Assembly: GCA_963820315.1 (NCBI GenBank)
Contig: CAWFZK010000009.1
Span: forward strand, 30,238 to 94,237
Reading direction: 5' to 3'
DNA: 64,000 nucleotides
DNA from: JACVRW01 sp963820315
Lineage (GTDB): Bacteria > Actinomycetota > Thermoleophilia > Solirubrobacterales > Thermoleophilaceae
Within the stretch, counting starts at the first letter, position 1. Each line of letters begins with the position of its first letter. The translations under genes were made by a program, and so were the position numbers. Below, piece after piece: positions 35,829-43,327 of this stretch. The notes beneath the pieces were generated by a model. The model saw nothing but the letters and a program-made list of their open reading frames with translations. It was not told where the DNA came from and did not search any database.

Positions 35829-36475
35829 CAGGCGGCCTCCTCGTCGATCGCGAGGTTGAGCTCGAGCACGTTCACGCCGGGCTCGCCGAGCACGCCGAGC
35901 GCGCGCCCGTCGGTGTTCTCGTCCACCAGCTCCATGACCCGCTCGAGCGGCAGCCCGCGCACGTCGGCCACACGCCGCGCCTGGATGCGCGCGTTGGCCT
36001 CGGAGATGTGCGGGTCGACTCCCGATGCTGTCGTCTGGACGGCGTCGGGCGGTACGTCTCCGCGCTCGAGCCCGGGGTTGTAGCGGCGCTCGCGGTCGAG
36101 ATAGGTGGCCAGATTGTCGGCAAACAGGTCGCGGAGCTCCTTGTTGTTCGGTCCGAGGTTGTTGAAGAAGGTGACGTTGGCGCTGTAGCCCGTGACCGAC
36201 GGCCGCGACTGGAAGTAGCGCGGGTCCGCCTCGAGGACGGGGTTGCCCTCCTCGTCCTCCCGCGGCTCGCCGTCAGGGCCGAGCACCGGGCGCTGGAAGT
36301 CCTGGCCGATCAGGCGCGAGCCGACGACCTTGCCGCCACGCTCGACCTGACTGCCGTCGGCCTTGTTCGGCCACACGACCTGGCCGACGCCGGTCATGAC
36401 GAGCGGGTAGGCCAGCCCGAGCAGGAGGGTGAAGACGACTATCGCCAGTACTGAGGTTGTGATTTCGCGGCGCAT
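35828..36475 (-). CDS. kdpC: Potassium-transporting ATPase subunit C
   Basis: 215 residues. A single N-terminal membrane helix (TSVLAIVVFTLLLGLAYPLV) is followed by the KdpC domain with GSRLIGQDFQRP, YFQSRPSVTGYSA, PDAVQTTASGVDPHISEANA and a C-terminal VNVLELNLAID. KdpC clamps the KdpA/KdpB complex from outside the membrane and raises nucleotide affinity. It starts 3 bp after kdpA and its stop overlaps kdpB, so it is placed between A and B. Confidence 0.93.
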   Translation of the reverse strand: MRREITTSVLAIVVFTLLLGLAYPLVMTGVGQVVWPNKADGSQVERGGKVVGSRLIGQDFQRPVLGPDGEPREDEEGNPVLEADPRYFQSRPSVTGYSANVTFFNNLGPNNKELRDLFADNLATYLDRERRYNPGLERGDVPPDAVQTTASGVDPHISEANARIQARRVADVRGLPLERVMELVDENTDGRALGVLGEPGVNVLELNLAIDEEAA

Positions 36476-36478
36476 GGA

Positions 36479-38236
36479 TCAGAAGAGTTGGTCGGTGAGT
36501 GCCTGGACGATCGGGCCCAGCAGGAGGGCCGGGAAGAAGGTGAGCGCGGCCACGATCACGATCACGAAGATCAGTAGGAGCACGAACGTGGGCGTGTCCG
36601 TGCGGAACGTGCCGGCGCCGGGCGGCGAGACGTGCTTGGTCGCGAGCGAGCCGGCGACCGCGAGCGCCGCGAGCAGCGGCACGAAGCGGGCGAACAGCAT
36701 CGTTACCCCGCCCAGGAGGTCGGCGAAGGTGATGCCGAAGGCGCCCTCGTTGCCGGGCGCGTTCGGCTGCAGGTAGCCGGTGTAGCCCGCGAACGCCGAG
36801 CCGTTGTTGTTGCCCTGCGAGGTGTAGGCGTAGAGGGTCTCCGAGAAGCCCTGAGGCTTCGGGTTGAAGATCGACGGCGCACCCCACTTGCTGGCGATCG
36901 CAAGCGCCGTGGTCACGAGCACCGCGAGCGCGGTGTAGAGCGTCCCGATCAGGACGTACTTGACCTCGCGCGCCTCGATCTTCTTGCCGAGGTATTCGGG
37001 CGTGCGGCCGACCATCAGGCCGGCTATGAACACCGCCAGCAGGACGAACAGGAGCATTCCGTAGAGCCCCGAGCCGACCCCGCCGAAGATGACCTCTCCG
37101 GTCATCATGTTCACGAGCGGGGCGGCGCCGCCGGCGCCGGTGTACGAGTCGTGGGCCGAGTTGACGGAGCCGTTCGAGGCGGCCGTCGTGGCCCCCGCCC
37201 ACAGGGCGCTGTCCGCGATTCCGAAGCGCTGTTCCTTGCCCTCGAGATTCCCGCCGGTGGTCCCGTCGGCCGATGCGGTGGCGACCTCGGCGTCCTTCTG
37301 GGCGGGCGAGCCGTTCTGCTCGGCGCCGTAGGCGACCGCGATGCTCACCACGAGCATCACCGCCATGGCGGCGTAGAGGGCCCAGCCCTGACGGCGGTTG
37401 CCCACCATGCGCCCGAAGGTGGCGGTGAGCGCGGCGGGGATCAGCAGGATGAAGAGGACCTCGACGAAGTTGCTGAACGCGCTGGCGTTCTCGAAGGGGA
37501 ACGCGCTGTTGACGTTGAAGAAGCCGCCGCCGTTCGTGCCCAGCTGCTTGATCGCGATCTGGGAGGCCGCCGGCCCGAGCGCGAGCGTCTGCTCGAAGCC
37601 CTGGAGGGTCGTGTAGGTGACCGAGCCGGAGAGCGTTTGGATGACCCCCTGCGACATCAGGATCAGGGCGCCGATGATCGACAGCGGCAGCAGGATGTAG
37701 AGCAGCGTGCGCGTGAGGTCCTGCCAGAAGTTGCCGAGCGCGGCGGTGCCGCGGCTCGCGAAGCCGCGGATCACCGCGGCGAGCACCGCCATTCCCACGG
37801 CGGCGGAGATGAAGTTCTGCACGGCGAGCCCCGCCATCTGCGAGAAGTAGCTCATGGTGGTCTCGCCGCCGTAGTACTGCCAGTTCGTGTTCGAGATGAA
37901 CGACGAGACGGTGTTGAAGCTGACGTCCCAGGTGCCGGAGTCGAAGCCCTCCGGGTTGAATGGGTGGATCCCCTGGGTGCGCAGGATCACGTACAGGACG
38001 ACGAAGAAGAGGAGGCTGAACACGATCGTCGTGCGCGCGTAGGACTTCCAGTCCTGCTGGACGTTCGGGTTCACCCGCAGCAGCCGGTAGGTCAGCCGCT
38101 CGAACGGCGCCAGGACCGGGGTGAGGAAGACACTCTCGTCGCGGTAGACGCGCGCCATGTAGCCGCCGAGCAGCGGCGTCAGCGCGGTGAGGACCGCCAG
38201 GTAGATCGCGATCTGCAGCCAGCCCTGGGCGGTCAC
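36479..38236 (-). CDS. kdpA: Potassium-transporting ATPase subunit A
   Basis: 585 residues with about ten membrane helices. The four selectivity-filter-type loops of this K+-channel-like subunit are visible, for example FISNTNWQYYGGE, KQLGTNGGGFFN, MTGEVIFGGVGSGLYG and TSQGNNNGSAF. It forms the K+ selective pathway of the Kdp pump in the cytoplasmic membrane. The GTG start at 38236 overlaps the stop of kdpF by 4 bp. Length is normal for the family and there is no frame damage. Confidence 0.95.
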   Translation of the reverse strand: MTAQGWLQIAIYLAVLTALTPLLGGYMARVYRDESVFLTPVLAPFERLTYRLLRVNPNVQQDWKSYARTTIVFSLLFFVVLYVILRTQGIHPFNPEGFDSGTWDVSFNTVSSFISNTNWQYYGGETTMSYFSQMAGLAVQNFISAAVGMAVLAAVIRGFASRGTAALGNFWQDLTRTLLYILLPLSIIGALILMSQGVIQTLSGSVTYTTLQGFEQTLALGPAASQIAIKQLGTNGGGFFNVNSAFPFENASAFSNFVEVLFILLIPAALTATFGRMVGNRRQGWALYAAMAVMLVVSIAVAYGAEQNGSPAQKDAEVATASADGTTGGNLEGKEQRFGIADSALWAGATTAASNGSVNSAHDSYTGAGGAAPLVNMMTGEVIFGGVGSGLYGMLLFVLLAVFIAGLMVGRTPEYLGKKIEAREVKYVLIGTLYTALAVLVTTALAIASKWGAPSIFNPKPQGFSETLYAYTSQGNNNGSAFAGYTGYLQPNAPGNEGAFGITFADLLGGVTMLFARFVPLLAALAVAGSLATKHVSPPGAGTFRTDTPTFVLLLIFVIVIVAALTFFPALLLGPIVQALTDQLF

Positions 38237-38322
38237 AGTCGCTCACCGCGCAGCAGCGCGTAGACGAGGTAGGCGGCGACGGCCAGCGAGACCAAGAGCC
38301 CGAACAGCTCGGCGCCGCTCAT
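38233..38322 (-). CDS. kdpF: Potassium-transporting ATPase small subunit F
   Basis: 29 residues beginning MSGAELFGLLVSLAVAAYL and ending LLRGERL: one membrane helix followed by a basic tail, as in KdpF, the small subunit that stabilises the complex. It is immediately upstream of kdpA (GTGA overlap) and its ATG overlaps the stop of a second tiny membrane peptide. It is too short for usual gene calling. Confidence 0.85.
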   Translation of the reverse strand: MSGAELFGLLVSLAVAAYLVYALLRGERL

Positions 38323-38411
38323 ACCCGGTCGAGGCCCTCCACGAGGGCGAGGAAGGCCGCGAAGCAGACGAGTCCGATCGCGATCGAGAGAAGGTCGGAG
38401 AGGAAGTCCAT
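38319..38411 (-). CDS. 30-residue single-helix membrane peptide upstream of kdpF
   Basis: The peptide runs MDFLSDLLSIAIGLVCFAAF and ends LALVEGLDRV: a single hydrophobic helix with an acidic-then-basic end. Its stop overlaps the kdpF start (ATGA) and its own ATG overlaps the stop of the upstream gene (TGATG), so three genes are coupled. Similar tiny peptides are known upstream of kdpF in other actinobacteria and proteobacteria, from general knowledge. It is likely a second accessory subunit or an assembly factor. Confidence 0.7.
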   Translation of the reverse strand: MDFLSDLLSIAIGLVCFAAFLALVEGLDRV

Positions 38412-38855
38412 CAGGCCAGCAGGAGCGCGGCCCGCGCGCGGCGGATCGCGCCCTCGAGGGTCTCGTCGGGGTTCTCCATGTAGAGCGGCGAGCCGCCGTC
38501 CGAGAGCAGCTGGTCGATCAGCGCCACGCCGTGGGCGGAGAGCTCCTGCGGAGGTGTCGCGCAGCTCGGAGGCGAGGCCGAGCAGGCGGGCGCGCTCGCG
38601 CAGGATCGCGTGGCGCCGCAGCGGCACCGCCGCGCTATAGGGGCGCGGGCGCTCCTGGGCCTCGTCGATCACGCGCTCGAGGCCGGACGCGAGGAGGCGC
38701 CGATGGCGCGGCGAGCAGAGCTGCTGCGCGCGGCGCGCGAGCTCGGGACTGTCGGAGGGGCTCGCGCCGGCGGCGAGGCGGCGCACGAGCGAGCCTCGGT
38801 GGAGGAACACCCGTCCCCTCAGGGACAAGGACGGATGCATGAGAGTCGTTGCCAT
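38411..38855 (-). CDS. Hypothetical protein at the head of the kdp operon, frameshifted
   Basis: About 147 residues, ATG 38855. It begins MATTLMHPSLSLRGRVFLHR, contains ARRAQQLCSPRHRRLLASGL, and after a frame shift near 38552 continues QELSAHGVALIDQLLSDGG, SPLYMENPDETLEGAIRRAR and ends AALLLA. No membrane segment. It looks like a cytosolic, helical, Arg/Leu-rich protein. I recognise no domain. Its conserved place before the tiny peptide and kdpF suggests a function tied to K+ uptake, but that is context only. Confidence 0.6.
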
Positions 38856-38877
38856 GCAGCGAGCATCGAGCAGGGCC

Positions 38878-38927
38878 CGTCAAGGGCGCGTCAAGATCCC
38901 GCGCCGCGGCATAAAGATGTCGTGAAG
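38878..38927 (-). promoter_or_regulatory. Phased direct repeats, candidate KdpE operator
   Basis: In the 81-bp gap between kdpE and the kdp pump genes, read on the plus strand, CGTCAAG occurs at 38878-38884 and 38889-38895, and CGTGAAG at 38921-38927. Spacings of 11 and 32 bp place all three on the same helix face, the arrangement used by OmpR-type regulators. The minus-strand reading includes TTGACG elements. A -10 box is not obvious. Confidence 0.4.
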
Positions 38928-38936
38928 ATCGCCCCG

Positions 38937-39626
38937 CTAATCGGCGAAGCGGTAGCCCACGCCAGGGTCCGTGACGATGTAGCGCGGCGCCCCGGGTTGC
39001 GGCTCGATCTTGCGGCGCAGGTTCGCCACGTGCACGCGCAGGGTCTGGGTGTCGTACTCGTAGCCCGGGCCCCAGACCTCGGTGAGCAGCGCCCGGTGGG
39101 TCAGCAGCCGGCCGCGTCCCTGCATCAGCGTCCGCAGCAGCTCGAACTCGATTGGCGTGAGGTGCACCTCGGCGCCGTCGACGAGCACCCGGTGCGCCGC
39201 GAGGTCGAGCTCGAGGCCGTCGGCGCTCAGCACGGGCTCGCCGGCCGCCGGCCGCGCGCCGGCGCGCTCGAGTGCCCTGGTCAGGCGGGCGGTCAGCTCG
39301 CCGGGGCTGAACGGCTTCGTCACGTAGTCGTCGGCGCCCGCCTCGAGCGCGCGGATCTTGTGCTCCTCCTCGCCGATCGCCGACAGCACGATGATCGGCA
39401 TCTCGCTCCACTCGCGGATCGAGCGACAGACCTCGACGCCATCGCCGTCCGGGAGCACCAGGTCGAGGATGGCGGCGTCGGGGTGCTTTACGGCTGCCGC
39501 GTCGAGTGCCTCCTGGGCGCTCGCGACGCCGATCACCTCGAAGCCGGCGTCGCGCAGGATGACCCTGAGCGCGCGCAGGATCTGCAGCTCGTCATCGCAG
39601 ACCAGCACGCGCCGGCCGGCGCTCAT
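38937..39626 (-). CDS. kdpE: Response regulator KdpE
   Basis: 229 residues. Receiver domain with VLVCDDELQ, phospho-acceptor AILDLVLPDGDG, VLSAIGEEEHK and DYVTKPF; DNA-binding winged helix with HLTPIEFELLRTLM, LTHRALLTEVWGPGYEYD, TLRVHVANLRRKIE and GVGYRF. The match to KdpE (WGPxYxxD, T-x-x-LRVH) is close. Its ATG overlaps the stop of the kinase gene, and it is followed by the 81-bp gap that probably carries the kdp promoter. Confidence 0.9.
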   Translation of the reverse strand: MSAGRRVLVCDDELQILRALRVILRDAGFEVIGVASAQEALDAAAVKHPDAAILDLVLPDGDGVEVCRSIREWSEMPIIVLSAIGEEEHKIRALEAGADDYVTKPFSPGELTARLTRALERAGARPAAGEPVLSADGLELDLAAHRVLVDGAEVHLTPIEFELLRTLMQGRGRLLTHRALLTEVWGPGYEYDTQTLRVHVANLRRKIEPQPGAPRYIVTDPGVGYRFAD

Positions 39627-41030
39627 TCCACGCCGCGCTCGGCCACCGGCTGCGCCGCAGCAGCCGGCTCGGCTGCCGGGATCGGCACCTGGATCACGAA
39701 GCTCGTCCCCTGGCCCGGCAGCGACTCGGCCCGGATGCGGCCGCCGTTCACCTCGAGGAAGCCGCGCGCGATCGCGAGCCCCAGTCCCGATCCCGCCGAG
39801 TCGGAGCGCTCGCGCGAGCGATGGAAGGGCTCGAACACTCGCTCGAGCTCCTCCGGGAGGATCCCCGGGCCGTGATCCGATATCCGCAGCACGACGAACT
39901 TGTCAGCCGCGCGCCCACGGACGCTGACAGGCTCGGAGCCGGCGAAGCGGCTCGCGTTCTCGAGCACGTTCGCGAACGCCCGCTCGAGCTGCGCGGCGTC
40001 GGCGCGCACCAGCGGCAGGTTCGGGTCGAGCTCGACGTCGAAGCCGGCCTCGGGAGCCTGGACCGAGTCGAGCGCCGCCTCGAGTATCTCGTCGAGCGCG
40101 CACCAGTCGGCGTGCGGGTCCGCGCTGCCCGCCTGCAGGCGAGTGAGGTCGAGCAGGTTGTCGACAAGCCGTGACAGGCGGGCGCTCTCGGTCTCGATCA
40201 CCGAGATCAGCTCGCGTCGCTCATCCTCGCTCAGGGTCGCGGAGCCGAGGCCTCCCGCGGCGGTGGTGATCGCGGTAAGCGGCGAGCGCAGGTCGTGCGA
40301 CACCGCACGCAGCAGTGTCGTCTTGACCACGTTGCTGCGGCGCAGCGCCTTCGTCTCGATCACCTGCGCCTCCAGCTCGTTACGGCGACGGGCGGCGCCG
40401 ACGAGCGTCTCGAGGGCGGGCACCACGCGGTCCTGGAGCGCGTCGAGGATCGCGCTGTCGGTGTCCGCCGGCACCAGCACGGTGCCGATACGGCTGCCCT
40501 CGACGATCAGCGGCAGCGCCCGGCGGCGGCTGTCGGAGTCGACCCAGGAGAGCTCCACCGACACGCTCGCGAGGTCGTAGGCCTGGGCGATCCGCTGGCC
40601 GACGGTGCGCAGCGGCTGCTCCTCGCTGGCGCCGCCGAGCAGCAGGCGCGCCATCTCAGCCGTGAGGTCGGCCTCGCGCCTGCCGCGCTCGGCCTCCTCC
40701 GCACGGTTGCGCACGGCCTCGGCGAGCGTGCTCGTCACGATCGCGGCGACCATGAAGACGACCAGTGCGACCCAGTTCTCCCCGTCGGCGATCGTGAACT
40801 CGCCGGTCGGCGGCAGGTGGAAGAAGTTCCACGCGGCGGCGCCGAGCACGGACGGTGAGGAGCCCGGGCCAGAGCCCCCAGCGCGACGACACGAGCAGCA
40901 CCGCGATCAGGTAGACGACGCCGGTCGAGACGACCGGCACCGCCTCGGAGAGCGGGTAGATCAGAGCGGTGGTCACGGCCACCGCGAGTACGGCTGCGAG
41001 CAGCCCCAGCGGGGTCGGCGCCCGGCGCAT
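39623..41030 (-). CDS. KdpD C-terminal-type sensor kinase (DUF4118 + histidine kinase), frameshifted
   Basis: About 469 residues. The N-terminus is a four-helix DUF4118 membrane domain (AAVLAVAVTTALIYPLSE, VVYLIAVLLVSS, then AAAWNFFHLPPTGEFTIAD and VALVVFMVAAIVTST). A GAF-like segment precedes the H-box VSHDLRSPLTAITTAAGG, N-box FANVLENASRF and G-box SDHGPGILPEEL/GSGLGLAIARGF. This is the membrane and catalytic half of KdpD without its N-terminal KdpD/Usp domains, which are encoded about 6 kb away. The frame shifts once near 40855. Stop overlaps kdpE. Confidence 0.82.
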
Positions 41031-41033
41031 CGC

Positions 41034-41780
41034 TCAGACCCCCTGGGTCATCCCGCCGTCGACCAGCAGGGAGACGCCGGTGATGTAGCCGGCGCGCTCC
41101 GAGCACAGGAAGGCGGCGGCCGCTCCCATGTCCTCGGGGGTACCGAGCTTCCCCGCGGGGATCTCGTCGGGCGCCGCCTCGTGGGCCGCCTCGAGCGAGC
41201 CGTAGATGTGAGCGAGCCGCTGCGTCGCGATCCGGCCCGGAAGCAGCGAGTTGAAGGTGATCCCGTCGCCGGCGTGGGCGCGCGCGAGCGTCTTGAACGC
41301 GGCGACGATCCCGGGCCGGTGCGAGTTCGAGAGCATCAGCCCCGGGTTCGGCTCGAGCACGGTCGACGAGGCGACGTTCACGACGCGACCGAAGCCGCGC
41401 TCGCGCATCCCGGGCACGACCAGCTCGATCAGCTCCATTGGGGCGAGCACGAGCTCGCGGTGCGCCTGCTCCCACTGCTCGCGGGTGAAGCCGAGCGGCT
41501 CGCCGCCGGGCGGCCCGCCGGTGTTCGTGACGAGGATGTCGATCGGACCCAGGTCCTCCTCGATGCTGCGCACGAGCCCGGGCGCGGAGTCGAGGTCGAG
41601 CGTGTCGTGCACGTAGGGCCGTGCGCCGATCTCCGCGGCCGCCGCCTCGACGCGCTCCTTGGTGCGCGAGCTGATCGCCACGCGCGCGCCCTCCGCGGCG
41701 AGCTCCTGCGCGATGCCGAGCCCGATGCCCTGCGACGCCCCGGTCACGAGGGCGACCTTTCCACTGAGCCCGAGATCCAC
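41034..41780 (-). CDS. SDR-family protein of the 3-oxoacyl reductase-like type lacking YxxxK
   Basis: 248 residues from GTG 41780. The cofactor motif TGASQGIG near the N-terminus, a modified NTGG (for NNAG), the Ser in VVNVASSTVLEPNP and the C-terminal YITGVSLLVDGG are seen. Where classical SDRs carry YxxxK, the sequence is LMLSNSHRPGIV, so the usual catalytic Tyr and Lys are missing. This fits a known BKR-like SDR subgroup of uncertain activity. It follows the kdp kinase gene by 3 bp of the same strand, upstream of it in transcription, so both could share a promoter. Confidence 0.75.
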   Translation of the reverse strand: MDLGLSGKVALVTGASQGIGLGIAQELAAEGARVAISSRTKERVEAAAAEIGARPYVHDTLDLDSAPGLVRSIEEDLGPIDILVTNTGGPPGGEPLGFTREQWEQAHRELVLAPMELIELVVPGMRERGFGRVVNVASSTVLEPNPGLMLSNSHRPGIVAAFKTLARAHAGDGITFNSLLPGRIATQRLAHIYGSLEAAHEAAPDEIPAGKLGTPEDMGAAAAFLCSERAGYITGVSLLVDGGMTQGV

Positions 41781-41812
41781 GGCGCGGCAAGCGTACTCCC
41801 GGTACGCGGTGT

Positions 41813-42058
41813 ATGGTCGATCTCGTGCCAGGCCTGAGGCTCCTCCTGCGCGTCGCCCCGTTCCTGATCGGCGCGCTCGCCGCGGCGGTCTGGCTCGAGC
41901 GGCGCCGGCACGGGCAGGCACAGCTTGCCCCGCCGCTGCCGGCACCCGAGCTGGAGCCCGTCGCACCCAGCCGCACGGGCCGCTTCGAGCGCAAGCCGGC
42001 GCCCGAGCCGATCGACATCGTCACCGTCGTCGACGACCTCCTGAGCGTCGGCCGCTAA
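41813..42058 (+). CDS. Small membrane-anchored hypothetical protein, 81 residues
   Basis: One N-terminal membrane helix (LLLRVAPFLIGALAAAVWL) followed by an Arg/His patch and a Pro-rich cytosolic tail (LAPPLPAPELEPVAPS) that ends IDIVTVVDDLLSVGR. The ATG at 41813 or a GTG at 41824 can start it. No family recognised. It is divergent from the SDR with 32 bp between starts. Confidence 0.55.
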   Translation: MVDLVPGLRLLLRVAPFLIGALAAAVWLERRRHGQAQLAPPLPAPELEPVAPSRTGRFERKPAPEPIDIVTVVDDLLSVGR

Positions 42059-42094
42059 GCCTGGCTGAGAAGGCGGAGCACGGCCGCCGGGGTG

Positions 42095-42123
42095 TTTCAA
42101 ACCCCCGTCTGCTTGGATATACG
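42095..42123 (+). promoter_or_regulatory. Candidate promoter of the riboswitch-controlled Rpf gene
   Basis: TTTCAA (42095-42100), a 17-bp spacer and TATACG (42118-42123) resemble -35 and -10 elements, placed just before the aptamer core. If the aptamer's P1 stem starts as early as 42122, this promoter cannot be used, so the call is weak. Confidence 0.3.
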
Positions 42124-42137
42124 CCTTCACACCGTCG

Positions 42138-42274
42138 AATCGCCGAATCCGCGCCGTCCCGAACGCGCGGAACGGGGGAACCACAGCGGCCCAGTTGGCC
42201 GCAGGGGCGAATCGCAGCAGCTGCTGCGTAGCGCACTTTCCGGCGCGAGCCCGTCAGCTCACCTCGTAGGCATC
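42138..42274 (+). promoter_or_regulatory. Cyclic di-AMP riboswitch (ydaO/yuaA class)
   Basis: The conserved blocks of this RNA occur in order: GCCGAATCCG (42142), GGGGGAACCAC (42174-42184), GGGGCGAATCG (near 42205, the GGGUGAAUC block) and CCCGTCAGCTCACCTCGTAGGC (near 42251-42272), with a GCAGCAGCTGCTGC hairpin between. The 5' end is uncertain because a GCCT at 42122-42125 could also pair with the 3' AGGC. The class senses c-di-AMP and is known upstream of Rpf-type cell-wall genes in actinobacteria. The ribosome site AAAGGGG begins about 5 nt after the aptamer, favouring translational control. Confidence 0.88.
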
Positions 42275-42294
42275 TGGAAAGGGGAACCGACACT

Positions 42295-42882
42295 TTGCGA
42301 GGGATCGTTGATGCCGTACGTCGTGCGCGCGCCTGGCTTGGCGTGCTGCTGGCGCTCGCGGCGCTGGGGGTGATGGCGCCGGGCGCGCAGGCCGACACGG
42401 TCAAGGCCTCGGCGTCCGCCGAGGTCGTTGTAAAGCGCGGTGACAGGGGCTCGGCCGTGCGCCAGGTCCAGTCGAAGCTGGGGATTCCGGCCGACGGCGT
42501 CTTCGGGCCGCAGACGGAGCGCGCGGTGAGGCGCTTCCAGCGCTCCGAGGGCCTGCTTGTCGACGGGATCGTCGGCCCGCAGACGCGCTCTGCGCTCGGG
42601 CTCGAGCCGTTCTCGAGCCGCGCGCTCAAGCGCCGCTCCTCACGTGGCGGGAGCCGGGTGCCGGGCATCCTCGAAGCGATCGCGCAGTGCGAGTCCGGCG
42701 GCAACCCGCGCGCGGTGTCGGGCGACGGCCAGTACCGCGGCAAGTACCAGTTCAGCCAGGGGACCTGGGAGGGACTCGGCGGGCGGGGCGACCCGGCCAA
42801 GGCACCCGAGTGGAAGCAGGATCAGCTGGCGCTGAAGCTGTACCGCCAGCGCGGCAACGCGCCCTGGCCGAACTGCCCCTGA
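42295..42882 (+). CDS. Secreted Rpf/transglycosylase with peptidoglycan-binding domain
   Basis: 195 residues from TTG 42295, preceded by AAAGGGGAACC. A signal peptide ends at APGAQADT. A PG_binding_1 domain follows (GDRGSAVRQVQSKLGI, DGVFGPQTERAVRRFQRSEG). The C-terminal domain is of the resuscitation-promoting-factor/transglycosylase-like type, with the catalytic Glu in QCESGGNPRAV and GKYQFSQGTWEGLGGRGDPA. It would cleave peptidoglycan in the wall. The c-di-AMP riboswitch directly upstream couples it to osmotic and wall status. Confidence 0.9.
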   Translation: MRGIVDAVRRARAWLGVLLALAALGVMAPGAQADTVKASASAEVVVKRGDRGSAVRQVQSKLGIPADGVFGPQTERAVRRFQRSEGLLVDGIVGPQTRSALGLEPFSSRALKRRSSRGGSRVPGILEAIAQCESGGNPRAVSGDGQYRGKYQFSQGTWEGLGGRGDPAKAPEWKQDQLALKLYRQRGNAPWPNCP

Positions 42883-42957
42883 ATCAACCTTTCGGGTGAT
42901 GTGAGATGAGCCGTCCGGGCGATGGCGGCGCGCAGGCGCCGCCATACCGTGACGTCC

Positions 42958-43326
42958 ATGAGTTACCGGGCTCGGACGGCGGAGCTGATGCGCCTGGCGC
43001 CGCACGTGTATGGCGCCGCGCTGGCGGCGGCTTCTGACGAGAGCGCCGCGGCGGGTGTGACCAAGCGGGTGCTGGGCCGCGCGGCAGCCGAGTCCGTGAT
43101 CGCGCGCGAGACGCTCGTCGAGCGCGCGATCCTGTCGGCCGTCCGCAGCTCGCCGGCGGCCTGCTTCCAGGCGATGCCGCGCCCCGGCCGCGAGGCCGTG
43201 GCGCTCGCGCGGCTGGCCGGCTACTCGGCCGACCAGGTTGCGTCGAGCCTCGAGCTGGGCGTCGACGACGTCAAGGCGAGCATGCTGCAGGCCCTGCGCG
43301 GTGTGGCGCTGCAGCCAAGCTCCTGA
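42958..43326 (+). CDS. Sigma-70 region 4-like small protein
   Basis: 122 residues from ATG 42958. The C-terminal half PRPGREAVALARLAGYSADQ ... LGVDDVKASMLQALRGVA matches the helix-turn-helix of sigma-70 region 4 (ECF type). The N-terminal half has no clear region 2, only YRARTAELMRLAPHVYG and a helical spacer. It may be an ECF-like sigma fragment or a regulator that binds DNA or polymerase. Its stop faces the NarL-type regulator gene 1 bp away (convergent). Confidence 0.6.
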   Translation: MSYRARTAELMRLAPHVYGAALAAASDESAAAGVTKRVLGRAAAESVIARETLVERAILSAVRSSPAACFQAMPRPGREAVALARLAGYSADQVASSLELGVDDVKASMLQALRGVALQPSS

Positions 43327-43327
43327 G

